Assembly: GCA_013695475.1 (NCBI GenBank)
Contig: JACDAJ010000315.1
Span: 1-41,440, forward strand
Direction of reading: 5' to 3'
Length of the DNA: 41,440 bases
DNA from: Rubrobacter sp.
Lineage (GTDB): Bacteria; Actinomycetota; Rubrobacteria; Rubrobacterales; Rubrobacteraceae
The position numbers and the translations under genes are program-made. Numbering within the stretch: position 1 is the stretch's first letter; every line of letters begins with the position of its first letter. Shown one piece after another: positions 16,303-24,838 of this stretch. The notes beneath the pieces were generated by a model, which was given only the letters and a program-made list of their open reading frames with translations, ran no database searches and was not told where the DNA came from.

Positions 16303-16972
16303 AAACCGGAACGGCGAAGGAAACCCGGAGGCTTCGGAGGGGATACAGCCGAAGTATCGGCGGTCTTTCGGGTGCGTGACGTGGATATACATGGCGACGC
16401 TCGCGTTCCTCGCCGCCGTATCGGTTCTCATGATGCCGTTTTGGTTTTTCGGGGATTTCGGCGTTTTCAGCCTCCTCGAAGGGCCGTCGCTCTTCGCCAC
16501 CTTCCTTTTCGTCCCGGCCATCGTCACCGCCGCGATGCTCGGCGCGAGGACGTATCGCTCCGAACGAAAAATAGCCACCCGGAACGGGACGTACATCGGG
16601 ACGGTCATCGGCTGGCTCGGCTTCACGTCCATAGTCTGGCTCGAAGTGAACCAAGCCGGAGCGAGCATCCTCTCGTACATATTCATCCCGCTCGCGGCGA
16701 TTTCATCCGCGCTCATTCTTTACGCGCTCTTCCGGGGCGAACAAGAATCCGGACGAAAGCTCGTCGCCGCCTCGGCGATCCTCGCGCTCGTCGGAGGAGC
16801 CGTCGTCCTCGCCCTCGACGGGAGCCTCATCGTGGCGGCCGGAGCGGTCGTCTCCGCGATTTCGGGCGCGGCGGGGGGATGGACGGCGGGCGTCGGATAT
16901 GCGAGGGCGGGCGGTAAAGAGATGCTTCCGCCGGGCATCGTCGAACGCCCGCGGAGAAGACCGACGAGATAG
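16292..16972 (+). CDS. Polytopic membrane protein of unknown function
   Basis: 226 residues with about six hydrophobic segments (MATLAFLAAVSVLMMPFWFF; ILSYIFIPLAAISSALILY; LVAASAILALVGGAVVLALD) and a basic C-terminus (ERPRRRPTR). Start chosen at ATG 16292 (GGAGGAAA just upstream, 11-base overlap with the phosphodiesterase gene); ATG 16259 would add 11 residues and is also possible. The overlap suggests joint expression with the phosphodiesterase. No family recognised. Confidence 0.65.
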   Translation: MSAENRNGEGNPEASEGIQPKYRRSFGCVTWIYMATLAFLAAVSVLMMPFWFFGDFGVFSLLEGPSLFATFLFVPAIVTAAMLGARTYRSERKIATRNGTYIGTVIGWLGFTSIVWLEVNQAGASILSYIFIPLAAISSALILYALFRGEQESGRKLVAASAILALVGGAVVLALDGSLIVAAGAVVSAISGAAGGWTAGVGYARAGGKEMLPPGIVERPRRRPTR

Positions 16973-17085
16973 CCGATAGCCGTCGGCTTTCAGCAAAAAC
17001 TAGGAACCAAAAACAACCTCTCGCGTATCCGCTTCGTGGGCGGCGTTCCGAGCTTTCGATGCGCCGGACACGCCTCTTTGCGCGG

Positions 17086-17091
17086 TATAAT
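17086..17091 (+). promoter_or_regulatory. Consensus -10 of uvrC (leaderless)
   Basis: TATAAT ends 8 bases before the uvrC ATG. There is no room for a leader, and the -35 is weak. Confidence 0.65.
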
Positions 17092-17099
17092 TTGCTTCG

Positions 17100-18932
17100 A
17101 TGGCTCGCGATAACTCCACCAGTGGACACCCTGACAGATCCCACCTTCCGACCTCCTCCGGCGTGTACATTTTCAAGGATGCCGACGAGAAGGTTGTTTA
17201 TGTCGGGAAGGCGAATAATATCCGCAGCCGGGTGGCGAGCTATTTCACGAAGTCCGGCGACGGGAGGCCGAAGATCGCCGAGCTTCGGGAGCGGGTCGCC
17301 CAAATTGACTTCATCTCCACGAATGGCGAGACGGAGGCGCTCGTCCTCGAAGCGAATTTGATAAAGCGGCAAAGGCCCCGTTTCAACGCTTCGCTCCGCG
17401 ACGACAAAAGCTATCCGTACATCGTGGTGACGATGGGAGACGAATATCCTCGCGTGTTCGCTTCCCGCGGCGCGCGCGACTCGCGGCACCGGTATTTCGG
17501 GCCGTTCCCGAGCGCGGGAAGCGTCCATGCGACGCTCGATGTTTTGAATAAAACTTTTCCGTTCCGGAAATGCCGGGGGGCGGAGCCGGGTCGGAGGAGC
17601 GGGGTTCCGTGCCTCAATTACCACATCGGACGCTCGGCGGCGCCGTGCATCGGGGCGGTGTCGAAGGAGGAATATGACGCGATCATCGCGGATGTCATCG
17701 CGTTCCTCGAAGGGCGGGTCGGCGGTTTGATCGAGGATCGCGAGGAGAAGATGCGAGCCGCCGCCTCCGATATGGATTTCGAGCGGGCTGCGAAGCTCCG
17801 CGACGAACTCGCCGCCCTTCAAAACGTCCGCGAGCGCCAGCAAGCGACCATCGCCTCCGAGGATTCCTTCGACGCCGTGGGAGCATATGTCGAGGGAGAG
17901 AGCGCGTGCGTGCAAATATTCGCCGTGCGCGAGGGGCAAGTCGTGAACCGGGATTCTTTCCTCCTCGACAATTATGGCGAGGCGGGCGCGGAGAGCGTCG
18001 CTTTGTCTTTCGTCCCGCAATATTACGACACGGCTTCGGTGCCGGGCGAGGTTCTCGTCCAGTCCGGGAACGAGGGCGAACTCGCTCCCATATCCGCCCA
18101 TTTGTCCGAGCTACGGGGGACGAGGGTTTCCGTGCATCGTCCGGTTCGGGGCGACAAGCGGCGCGTACTCGAGATGGCGGTTCGGAACTCGGAGATGGGA
18201 CTCGAGTACGAGAGGACGCTCGAGGAGGCGAGGCGGAATCAAGTCGCGTCCACCCTCGACGGGCTGATGGAGGAGCTCGCCTTGCCGAAGCTCCCACTCC
18301 GCATCGAATGCTATGACATCTCGAACACGATGGGTACGAACTCCGTCGCCTCGATGGTCGTCTTTCAAGGCGGACGCCCCGCCAAAAGCGAATACCGCCG
18401 TTTCAAAATAAAGACCGTCGAGGGGTCGGACGACTTCGCGAGCATGGCCGAGGTGATACGCCGCCGCCTCGAACGCCTCGCCGAGGGCGACGAGAAGTTC
18501 ATGCCCGCGCCCGACCTTATCATCCTCGACGGCGGGAAGGGGCAAATATCGGCGGTCGTCCCGGTGATGGAGGAACTCGATCCGGACAATGAAATACCGC
18601 TCCGCTCGCTCGCGAAACGAGACGAGGAAGTCTTCGAGCCGGGTCGCCCGGAGCCGGTGATGCTTGCTGAAAACTCCCCGGAACTCCGGCTCCTTCAAAG
18701 AGTGCGCGACGAGGCGCATCGTTTCGCGAACACGTATCACAAGAAGCTGCGGGGAAAGGCGATGACCGCCTCCGTCCTCGATGAACTCCCCGGCGTCGGA
18801 CCGGCGAGGAAGAAGCAAATACTCGAACGGTTCGGGACGCCGGACGCATTCATGAACGCCTCGCTCGAAGAGATCGAAGCCGTGCTTCCCGGAAGGGTGG
18901 CGCGGCAAGTCCATGCGCGGATACATCGGTGA
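17100..18932 (+). CDS. uvrC: Excinuclease ABC subunit C
   Basis: 610 residues. The GIY-YIG nuclease domain is at the N-terminus ([20 protein letters not shown]). The UVR UvrB-binding motif follows ([19 protein letters not shown], residues ~222-242), then the RNase-H-like second nuclease ([20 protein letters not shown] and [10 protein letters not shown]). The C-terminus has two helix-hairpin-helix motifs ([33 protein letters not shown]). It makes both incisions flanking a lesion after UvrA-UvrB loading. ATG 17100 is 8 bases from a TATAAT, so the mRNA is probably leaderless. uvrB is not in the window. Confidence 0.97.
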   Translation: MARDNSTSGHPDRSHLPTSSGVYIFKDADEKVVYVGKANNIRSRVASYFTKSGDGRPKIAELRERVAQIDFISTNGETEALVLEANLIKRQRPRFNASLRDDKSYPYIVVTMGDEYPRVFASRGARDSRHRYFGPFPSAGSVHATLDVLNKTFPFRKCRGAEPGRRSGVPCLNYHIGRSAAPCIGAVSKEEYDAIIADVIAFLEGRVGGLIEDREEKMRAAASDMDFERAAKLRDELAALQNVRERQQATIASEDSFDAVGAYVEGESACVQIFAVREGQVVNRDSFLLDNYGEAGAESVALSFVPQYYDTASVPGEVLVQSGNEGELAPISAHLSELRGTRVSVHRPVRGDKRRVLEMAVRNSEMGLEYERTLEEARRNQVASTLDGLMEELALPKLPLRIECYDISNTMGTNSVASMVVFQGGRPAKSEYRRFKIKTVEGSDDFASMAEVIRRRLERLAEGDEKFMPAPDLIILDGGKGQISAVVPVMEELDPDNEIPLRSLAKRDEEVFEPGRPEPVMLAENSPELRLLQRVRDEAHRFANTYHKKLRGKAMTASVLDELPGVGPARKKQILERFGTPDAFMNASLEEIEAVLPGRVARQVHARIHR

Positions 18933-18934
18933 GG

Positions 18935-19049
18935 CTCGCTTCGCTCCCGGTTATTGGTTATTGGCAAATACAAAAACCAAGAACCAATAACCACAAACCA
19001 ATAACCGGAGCGGAGCCGAAGGCGGCGAAGCCGGGTACGGAGCGACCCG
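18935..19049. repeat. Dispersed palindromic repeat, copy 3 (between uvrC and rapZ)
   Basis: CTCGCTTCGCTCCCGG arm, core GGTTATTGGTTATTGGCAAA, TACAAAAACC, inverted CCAATAACC units, then GGAGCGGAGCCGAAGGCGGC and GGGTACGGAGCGACCC. The order is the reverse of copy 2 at 7531. Confidence 0.85.
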
Positions 19050-19157
19050 TTAAATCGCCCTTAAATATACGGTGAATCGTTGCGGCTTTCGCTCCACGGT
19101 GATACGCTCGAATCACGAGATGGACTTTATTCCCCGAGAATGGACGGCTGGGATCCC

Positions 19158-20063
19158 ATGAGCGACGAGGCTTCGCAAACCATCGAACCCTCGCTCGCGG
19201 GGGGGCGCCGGATCGTCATTATCACGGGGCTTTCGGGGGCGGGGAAGTCGAACGCTCTCCGGGCTTTCGAGGACGCGGGGTATTTCTGCATAGACAATCT
19301 CCCTCCGCGCATGATCCCCGCCGTCATGGAGACTTCCGGCTCGGGCGGCCCCGAGGACATCGTCGTGGTGATGGACATTCGCGGTCGGCGGTACTTCGGC
19401 GAAGAACTCGAGCGGAGCCTCGAAGCCGTCGAAAAGGACGAGGCGTGGGAGAAGAGGATCCTCTTCATAGACTCCGACGAACCCACGCTCGTGCGCCGCT
19501 ATAAAGAGAGCCGAAGGCCGCATCCCAACGCCACCGACGGCGACGTTTTGGAAGGGATACGGGCGGAGAGGCGGGATCTCGCCCCGCTCCGGGAGAGGGC
19601 CGACCTCGTCGTTGACACCTCCGGATATTCCGCTCTCGACGCCCGCATCCGCTTCAAAAAGCTCGCCGAGTCGCTGTCGAGCAAGCTCACCGTCAGCCTC
19701 ATCTCTTTCGGTTTCAAGAACGGCGCGCCTTTGGATGTGGACATGCTCCTCGACGCCCGCTTCCTGGCAAACCCCCACTACGACCCAGAACTCCGCCCGC
19801 TCACCGGATACGACGAACCCGTCAAAGAAGCCGTCCTCGGGCAAAAAGACGCGAGGGAATTCCTCGACAAAACGAGCGATCTCCTCACTTTCCTCGTCCC
19901 GCGCTACGAAGTCGAAGGAAAGACGTATTTCACGCTCGGCGTCGGATGCACCGGAGGACGACACCGCTCTGTCGCCATCGTCGAGGAATTGGCGAGGCGG
20001 CTTCGCGAGGGCGGCGCGGATGTGGATCTCTTCGTGCGGCATCGGGATCTGGAAGAAAGCTAG
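19158..20063 (+). CDS. rapZ: RNase adapter / nucleotide-binding protein RapZ (YvcJ)
   Basis: About 301 residues. The N-terminal P-loop (IVIITGLSGAGKSNALRAFE) is followed by DAGYFCIDNLPP, a hallmark of the family. The C-terminal domain has the conserved ends VSLISFGFKNGAPLDVDMLL, DARFLANPHY and FTLGVGCTGGRHRSVAIVEE. In Enterobacteria RapZ targets GlmZ to RNase E and senses glucosamine-6-phosphate; in Gram-positives (YvcJ) it binds nucleotides and its role is less clear. The rapZ-yvcK-whiA order is conserved in Gram-positives; here two genes separate rapZ from yvcK. ATG 19158 is chosen by analogy with family length; ATG 19140 is an alternative and neither has a strong ribosome site. Confidence 0.93.
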   Translation: MSDEASQTIEPSLAGGRRIVIITGLSGAGKSNALRAFEDAGYFCIDNLPPRMIPAVMETSGSGGPEDIVVVMDIRGRRYFGEELERSLEAVEKDEAWEKRILFIDSDEPTLVRRYKESRRPHPNATDGDVLEGIRAERRDLAPLRERADLVVDTSGYSALDARIRFKKLAESLSSKLTVSLISFGFKNGAPLDVDMLLDARFLANPHYDPELRPLTGYDEPVKEAVLGQKDAREFLDKTSDLLTFLVPRYEVEGKTYFTLGVGCTGGRHRSVAIVEELARRLREGGADVDLFVRHRDLEES

Positions 20064-20227
20064 CCGCCAGTCAGCCAAAAGCATTCGCGGCGAAACTTCA
20101 CGGCGGGCAACGCTGCCGGATGGTAGAACGTTCCGAGCCGATGCCGTGCGCGTTGTCGCGTCGGGACACGAAATTTCAGGGTTTCAAGCTGAAATGCTGA
20201 CAAGCTCCGACCAAAGGGAGGCGAATC
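20064..20227. other. Leader region of the hydroquinone-reductase operon
   Basis: No gene seen. It contains a 7-bp inverted repeat ATTTCAG ... CTGAAAT (20173-20195, 9-base spacer) and then GGGAGG, the ribosome site of the next gene. The inverted repeat could be an operator. Confidence 0.35.
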
Positions 20228-21175
20228 ATGGGCATGCTCGTCGAAGGAGCGTGGAAGACCGGAGACTTGCCGAAGGATGGCGAAGGACGCTTCGTTCGCT
20301 CCTCCACGACCATCCGAGACCGGATAACCGCCGATGGCTCGAGCGGGCATCCGCCGGAGGCCGGACGGTACCATTTGTATGTCGCGTGGGCGTGTCCGTG
20401 GGCGCACCGGACGGCTATTTTGCGGAAAGTCAAAGGTCTCGAAGACATCGTTTCCCTCTCGTCCGTGGATGCTTTCATGGGCGGGGACGGATGGACTTTC
20501 TCGGGCGACTTCCCCGACCCGCTCTTCGCGATGAGCCATCTCCGCGACGTTTATACGAAGGCCGACCCAGAGTATACGGGGCGCGTGACAACCCCCGTTT
20601 TGTGGGACAAAGAAACAGGCTCCATCGTCAATAACGAGTCGCGGGAGATCATCCGCATGCTCGACCACGAGTTCGGAGGTTTGTCGAACGATACGGATTT
20701 CTGCCCGCCCGGCCTCGAAGACGACGTGGAGAGAACCCTCGACGAAATCTACGAGCCGATAAACAACGGCGTGTACCGTTCGGGCTTCGCGCAATCGCAA
20801 AGCGCGTATGAGGAGGCCGTCGGCGAACTCTTCGACGCCCTCGACCACTGGGAAGGCATTCTCGGAAACCAAAGATACCTTTGCGGAGACCGCATCACCG
20901 AGGCCGACTGGGCGATGTTCACGACGCTCGTCCGCTTCGACGCGGTGTATCACGGCCATTTCAAATGCAACGTGCGGCGCATCGTTGACTACCCGAACCT
21001 CTGGGGATACGCGCGCGACCTTTATCAATATCCCGGTGTCGCGGACACGGTGTTCCTCGGCGAGATAAAGACGCACTATTATTCATCTCACGAGAGCGTG
21101 AACCCGACCCGCATCGTGCCTGTCGGCCCGGAGATAGATTTCACCACGCCGCACGGGCGAGAGAAGCTCGGATGA
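20228..21175 (+). CDS. Glutathionyl-hydroquinone reductase (xi-class GST, YqjG/ECM4-like)
   Basis: 315 residues. The N-terminal thioredoxin-like domain has the active-site motif WACPWAHR (Cys near residue 56), [19 protein letters not shown] for thiol binding, and the helical C-terminal domain motifs [17 protein letters not shown] and [20 protein letters not shown]. The family reduces thiol-conjugated hydroquinones. Actinobacteria usually carry mycothiol rather than glutathione, so the physiological thiol is open. GGGAGG lies 6 bases before the ATG. It overlaps the following DUF1348 gene by ATGA, forming an operon inserted between rapZ and yvcK. Confidence 0.92.
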   Translation: MGMLVEGAWKTGDLPKDGEGRFVRSSTTIRDRITADGSSGHPPEAGRYHLYVAWACPWAHRTAILRKVKGLEDIVSLSSVDAFMGGDGWTFSGDFPDPLFAMSHLRDVYTKADPEYTGRVTTPVLWDKETGSIVNNESREIIRMLDHEFGGLSNDTDFCPPGLEDDVERTLDEIYEPINNGVYRSGFAQSQSAYEEAVGELFDALDHWEGILGNQRYLCGDRITEADWAMFTTLVRFDAVYHGHFKCNVRRIVDYPNLWGYARDLYQYPGVADTVFLGEIKTHYYSSHESVNPTRIVPVGPEIDFTTPHGREKLG

Positions 21176-21591
21176 GCGGCGAGTCCCGTCCGCCGCTTCC
21201 GCCGTTCACGGAGGAGACGGCGAAGGAGAAGGTCAAAAAGGCGGAGGACGCATGGAACACATGCGATCCCGAAAAAGTCTCGCTCGCGTATACGGAGGAC
21301 TCCGTGTGGCGAAACCGGGACGAGTTCTTCGAGGGGCGCGACGCGATACGGGATTTTCTCGCCCGGAAATGGGAGCGGGAACTCGACTATCGCCTGAAGA
21401 AGGAACTGTGGTGTTTCCACGAAAACCGCATCTCCGTCCGCTTCGAGTACGAGAGCCGGGATGTGGACGGAAATTGGTGGCGCAGTCACGGGAACGAGCA
21501 TTGGGAATTCGACGAGCGCGGGCTTATGAGGCGGCGCGACGCCTCCATAAACGACTACCGGATCGAGGAAAGCGAACGGAAGTTCCGCTGA
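21172..21591 (+). CDS. DUF1348 (NTF2-like, nuclear transport factor 2 fold) protein
   Basis: 139 residues in the SnoaL/NTF2-like fold: [60 protein letters not shown] and [19 protein letters not shown] are characteristic of DUF1348. Members are small, single-domain and often encoded next to oxidoreductases. The ATGA overlap with the hydroquinone reductase suggests a common role in quinone or thiol detoxification, which is inference. Confidence 0.88.
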   Translation: MSGESRPPLPPFTEETAKEKVKKAEDAWNTCDPEKVSLAYTEDSVWRNRDEFFEGRDAIRDFLARKWERELDYRLKKELWCFHENRISVRFEYESRDVDGNWWRSHGNEHWEFDERGLMRRRDASINDYRIEESERKFR

Positions 21592-21695
21592 TTTGAGGGG
21601 CGGGTGGGGAACGTGAGAAGATCATTGCTCGACCTCGTATCTTCCTTCTTTCGCGAGCTTTGCTCCGGCGAGGATAGCGACGCACCCCTCGCGGG

Positions 21696-21701
21696 TATAC
21701 T
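21696..21701 (+). promoter_or_regulatory. -10 element of yvcK (leaderless)
   Basis: TATACT ends 6 bases before the yvcK ATG. No Shine-Dalgarno is present and the -35 is not recognisable. Confidence 0.55.
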
Positions 21702-21707
21702 CGGTTT

Positions 21708-22670
21708 ATGGAGCGAGGCGGAGGACTTCGAGTGGTTGCTTTCGGCGGTGGGACGGGATTGCCTGTGCTTCTCCGAGGACTCCGGGACACGGTCTCGGAT
21801 CTCGCCGCCGTCGTCACTGTGGCCGACGACGGGGGTTCGAGCGGCCGTCTCCGCCAGGAACTCGGGGTCGCGCCACCCGGCGATGTGAGGAATTGCCTCG
21901 TCGCTCTGGCGGGTCGGAAGCGGCTCGCGGAGGTTTTCGATTATCGCTTCGAGGCGGGGGAGGAGCTCCGCGACCACGCCGTCGGGAACATCATAATCGC
22001 CGCGCTGGCGGATATGGCCGGGAGCTTCGAGGAAGGCGTCGGGCAGGCGGCTAGGTTTCTCCGGATAAAGGGGCGCGTGTATCCGGCGGCGACCGAGAGT
22101 TTGACGCTCGTGGTTCGCTATGCGGACGGGACGACGACACGCGGGGAGTCCGTCGTCCATAAAGTTGGGAAGCAAGTTTCGGCGGTCGCCGTCGAGCCGG
22201 GGGGGATCCCCGCCCCCGACGCGGTGATTTCCGCGATAGATCGAGCCGACATCGTCGCGCTCAGTCCGGGGAGCCTGTTCACGAGCACCATACCGAGCCT
22301 TCTCGGGGGCGGCGTCGCGGAGGCTCTCGCCCGCTTCGACGGCCCGGTCGTGTACGTGGCGAATGTGATGACGCAGGCGGGGGAGACGTCCGGGTTCTCC
22401 GTCTCCGAGCATGTCCGGGCGATCTCCGACCACATCGGCCCGGTCGCCACCGACATCCTCGTCCATTCCGGCGACCTCTCGGACGACCTCCTCGCCCGCT
22501 ACGAAAGAGAAAACGCCGCTCCGACGGTCGTTGACCGGGAAGCTCTCGAAAGGATGGGGGTTCGTGTCCGGGAGGCGGACCTTCTTTCGGACGACGAGTC
22601 CCGCGGGGTTCGCCACGATCCGGCGAAGCTCGCGGCCGAGGTGCGAAGGCTTGCCCTCGTTCGCCTCTGA
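21708..22670 (+). CDS. yvcK: Gluconeogenesis factor YvcK/CuvA-like (UPF0052)
   Basis: 320 residues. The N-terminal VVAFGGGTGLPVLLRGLRD and VTVADDGGSSGRLR, and AVGNIIIAAL further on, are diagnostic of the CofD-like YvcK family, which binds UDP-sugars and affects carbon metabolism and cell-wall synthesis in Gram-positives. The start is set at ATG 21708 because TATACT is 6 bases upstream and the conserved domain begins immediately after. The 3' end overlaps the whiA start by 20 bases. Confidence 0.95.
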   Translation: MERGGGLRVVAFGGGTGLPVLLRGLRDTVSDLAAVVTVADDGGSSGRLRQELGVAPPGDVRNCLVALAGRKRLAEVFDYRFEAGEELRDHAVGNIIIAALADMAGSFEEGVGQAARFLRIKGRVYPAATESLTLVVRYADGTTTRGESVVHKVGKQVSAVAVEPGGIPAPDAVISAIDRADIVALSPGSLFTSTIPSLLGGGVAEALARFDGPVVYVANVMTQAGETSGFSVSEHVRAISDHIGPVATDILVHSGDLSDDLLARYERENAAPTVVDREALERMGVRVREADLLSDDESRGVRHDPAKLAAEVRRLALVRL

Positions 22671-23622
22671 AATTCGTCGCCAGCTCGCCGCCCGGACCTC
22701 CGAAGCCCGACGCTCCGACCGGGCCGAACTCGCCGGACTCCTCGACGCCGACGGGGAATGGTATTCACCCGGAGACTCGACGACTGTCTCCCGACCTCCG
22801 AAGGGAGAGGAGCGAAACGCGGAGCGGCGCGACCCCCCGGCTCCCGAACCGGCCGAACCCGGAACTCTTTGGCCGGACTCGGGTTCGTCGGGCGTCGTCC
22901 TCGAAACCCCGAGCGCGGCGGTCGCCCGCTCCGCCGCCCGCCTGTGGCGGCACGGGTTCGGCGTGGAGTCCCGGATTTCCCCGTCCGGGAGCGACCGCTT
23001 CGGACGTGCGCGGTACTCGGTGCGGGCCGGAGGAAACCGCGTGTTCCAGGCCGCCGAGGAGATGAGGGTCGTCCGGCTCTCGCGCGACGCCTCGGTTCGG
23101 ACGGCTTATCTGTCCGGCTCTTTCCAGGGATGCGGCTCGGTCGTCCGTCCCGGCGGGAGGGGCGGACATCATCTCGAGTTCGTTCACAAGGACGAAGCGT
23201 TCATCCGGCGCGTGGCGGAGTTTTCGAGGGCGAAGCTCACGGTCGCCGAGCGGCGGAATCGCTGGCTCGCATACACGAAAAGCTCCGACGGCGTGACGAC
23301 GCTCCTCTCGCAACTCGGCCTCCACGATGCCGTCCTCGAATATGACGCGAAGGCCATACTCGGAGAGGCGAAAGCCAACGCGAACCGCGTGACGAACTTC
23401 GACTCCGCCAACGCCGGACGAACCGCCAAAGCCGCCGCGAGCCAGCAAAAAATCCTCGAAAACCTCGACCCGAACAGCCTTCCCGAAGCTCTCCGGGAAA
23501 TGCTCGTCCTTCGCCTCGACAACCCGGATGCTTCGCTGTCGGAGCTTGCGGCGCTCGGAGGAATATCCAAAAGCGCGGCGAATCATCGGCTACGGCGGCT
23601 GGTGGAGATCGGCGGTGACTAG
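22651..23622 (+). CDS. whiA: Sporulation/cell-division regulator WhiA
   Basis: About 323 residues. The N-terminus SFASEIRRQLAAR matches the family start. The LAGLIDADG-like homing-endonuclease-derived domain is present (ELAGLLDADGEW ... RTAYLSGSFQGCGSVVRPGG), and a C-terminal helix-turn-helix follows (SLSELAALGGISKSAANHRL). Start taken at TTG 22651, inside yvcK, with GAGGTG 7 bases upstream. The frame is open upstream through yvcK, but this part has no WhiA features. It ends 3 bases before the stop of the convergent restriction-enzyme gene. Confidence 0.93.
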   Translation: MPSFASEIRRQLAARTSEARRSDRAELAGLLDADGEWYSPGDSTTVSRPPKGEERNAERRDPPAPEPAEPGTLWPDSGSSGVVLETPSAAVARSAARLWRHGFGVESRISPSGSDRFGRARYSVRAGGNRVFQAAEEMRVVRLSRDASVRTAYLSGSFQGCGSVVRPGGRGGHHLEFVHKDEAFIRRVAEFSRAKLTVAERRNRWLAYTKSSDGVTTLLSQLGLHDAVLEYDAKAILGEAKANANRVTNFDSANAGRTAKAAASQQKILENLDPNSLPEALREMLVLRLDNPDASLSELAALGGISKSAANHRLRRLVEIGGD

Positions 23623-23625
23623 GAT

Positions 23626-24837
23626 TTATTTGGTGGAGCGATCTTGCGGCGCGGAAAGCTCGGTCAAAATGTCGCGCCAAATCGCTTTGTGTGGAGCTTT
23701 CACGTCCTTGTCTGTTTCAACTTGGTTCGTGTAGTTTGCCAAAAATTGCCCGGTGTCCGAGACGAGGCGAAGGTAATATTGCAAGGAGGGATAAAGGCTG
23801 TTGACTATGATTTGGCATCCGGTTTCCCGGCGTACTCGATCCACTGTCTTTTCAATGTTTTCGCGCTCGCTTTCGGCTATGTACTCCGTCGCTGTGGAAA
23901 GCACGTAGTATCTGTTCACCGGGATGCCTTTGAATTTGCCCGGCAAGTCGCCGACCATCGCCTTGTCTATCTTTTTGCCGGATTTCACTTCGACCCCCTC
24001 GAACGGAGTCCCGTTTGGGAGATCTACTTGAACGTCGCCTATGAAGCCCTTTTTGTCGTTCGCGGTGTGACGATTGGGTGGGTTCCGCAGTTGCGCTTCC
24101 ACCGCTGTGTATCTTGCCAATTCGGCAACGAGGCATTGGTATACAGCTTGGATCGCCAACACCGGGAGGCGCGACTTTCCTTGTCCTTTCGCTGAATCGT
24201 GGTGCCGAATAATAGCGGCCATCAATTCTTGAACGGTGAGGCCCTCCGGTTCGGGGTAGTCGTAGTCGGGGGTTTGGAGGCTTTTCATGTCCAACGCGAG
24301 GAGGAATTCCAGGCACGGGCTGGGATCCACGCCCTCCATTTCGATGGCATGCAAAATTCCTAAAGAGGCTTCCCGATTGCCCTTTCCCCGCGGCTTGCCT
24401 CCGAAATCCAAAGCGAGCGGAAAGGGACGCTCGAAATTTCTTCCGCTTTCCATTCCGCTCGCCGCGCAGTGGGTGAGGCCGTGCTGCTTGAGGAAAGGGG
24501 TGACGTGTATTTGATCCTTCGAGCGGTTGGAATATCCGCCGGGCATGTCGGCTTGATGGAGCCTCGTGTCCTGCCCCGGATTGACCAGCTTTTCGACGAG
24601 GCAGGTTGCGAGGATGCTGAAAAGGTACTTGTTCTGCCCGAGATTTCCGATGATCGTCTCGATGCCTTCGGCGACGCTTTCACCGAGTTCTTCTTCCCCG
24701 TCGCGCTTTGTTTTCAACGGATGGACGAGGGAGAGGAGGGCCGTATGCGCGGACAATGCTCCATCGTCGTTCGCCAACTTTTGCGCCTTACTCAGAGTTT
24801 CGTCCAGTATCCGCGTGTATTCGTTGACCCTGGCCAC
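23626..24837 (-). CDS. Probable type II restriction endonuclease of the R-M cassette
   Basis: 403 residues, not assigned to a named enzyme. A plausible PD-(D/E)xK core is readable near residues 262-282: GFIGDVQVDLPNGTPFE then VEVKSGKK, i.e. an Asp and an ExK at suitable spacing, preceded by helices and followed by a KFKGIPVNRYYVLST strand. The gene lies directly behind the m5C methyltransferase (GTG start 1 base after its stop), so it would be translated by coupling. By eye it is less GC-rich than the neighbours. Its stop is 3 bases from the whiA stop on the opposite strand with no visible terminator. The identity as the nuclease partner is inferred from context and motif. Confidence 0.75.
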   Translation of the reverse strand: MARVNEYTRILDETLSKAQKLANDDGALSAHTALLSLVHPLKTKRDGEEELGESVAEGIETIIGNLGQNKYLFSILATCLVEKLVNPGQDTRLHQADMPGGYSNRSKDQIHVTPFLKQHGLTHCAASGMESGRNFERPFPLALDFGGKPRGKGNREASLGILHAIEMEGVDPSPCLEFLLALDMKSLQTPDYDYPEPEGLTVQELMAAIIRHHDSAKGQGKSRLPVLAIQAVYQCLVAELARYTAVEAQLRNPPNRHTANDKKGFIGDVQVDLPNGTPFEGVEVKSGKKIDKAMVGDLPGKFKGIPVNRYYVLSTATEYIAESERENIEKTVDRVRRETGCQIIVNSLYPSLQYYLRLVSDTGQFLANYTNQVETDKDVKAPHKAIWRDILTELSAPQDRSTK

Positions 24838-24838
24838 G

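Noticed and set aside
24835-24837. Shine-Dalgarno for the nuclease gene
   Set aside because: No purine-rich site precedes the GTG at suitable distance; translation coupling with the methyltransferase is more likely.
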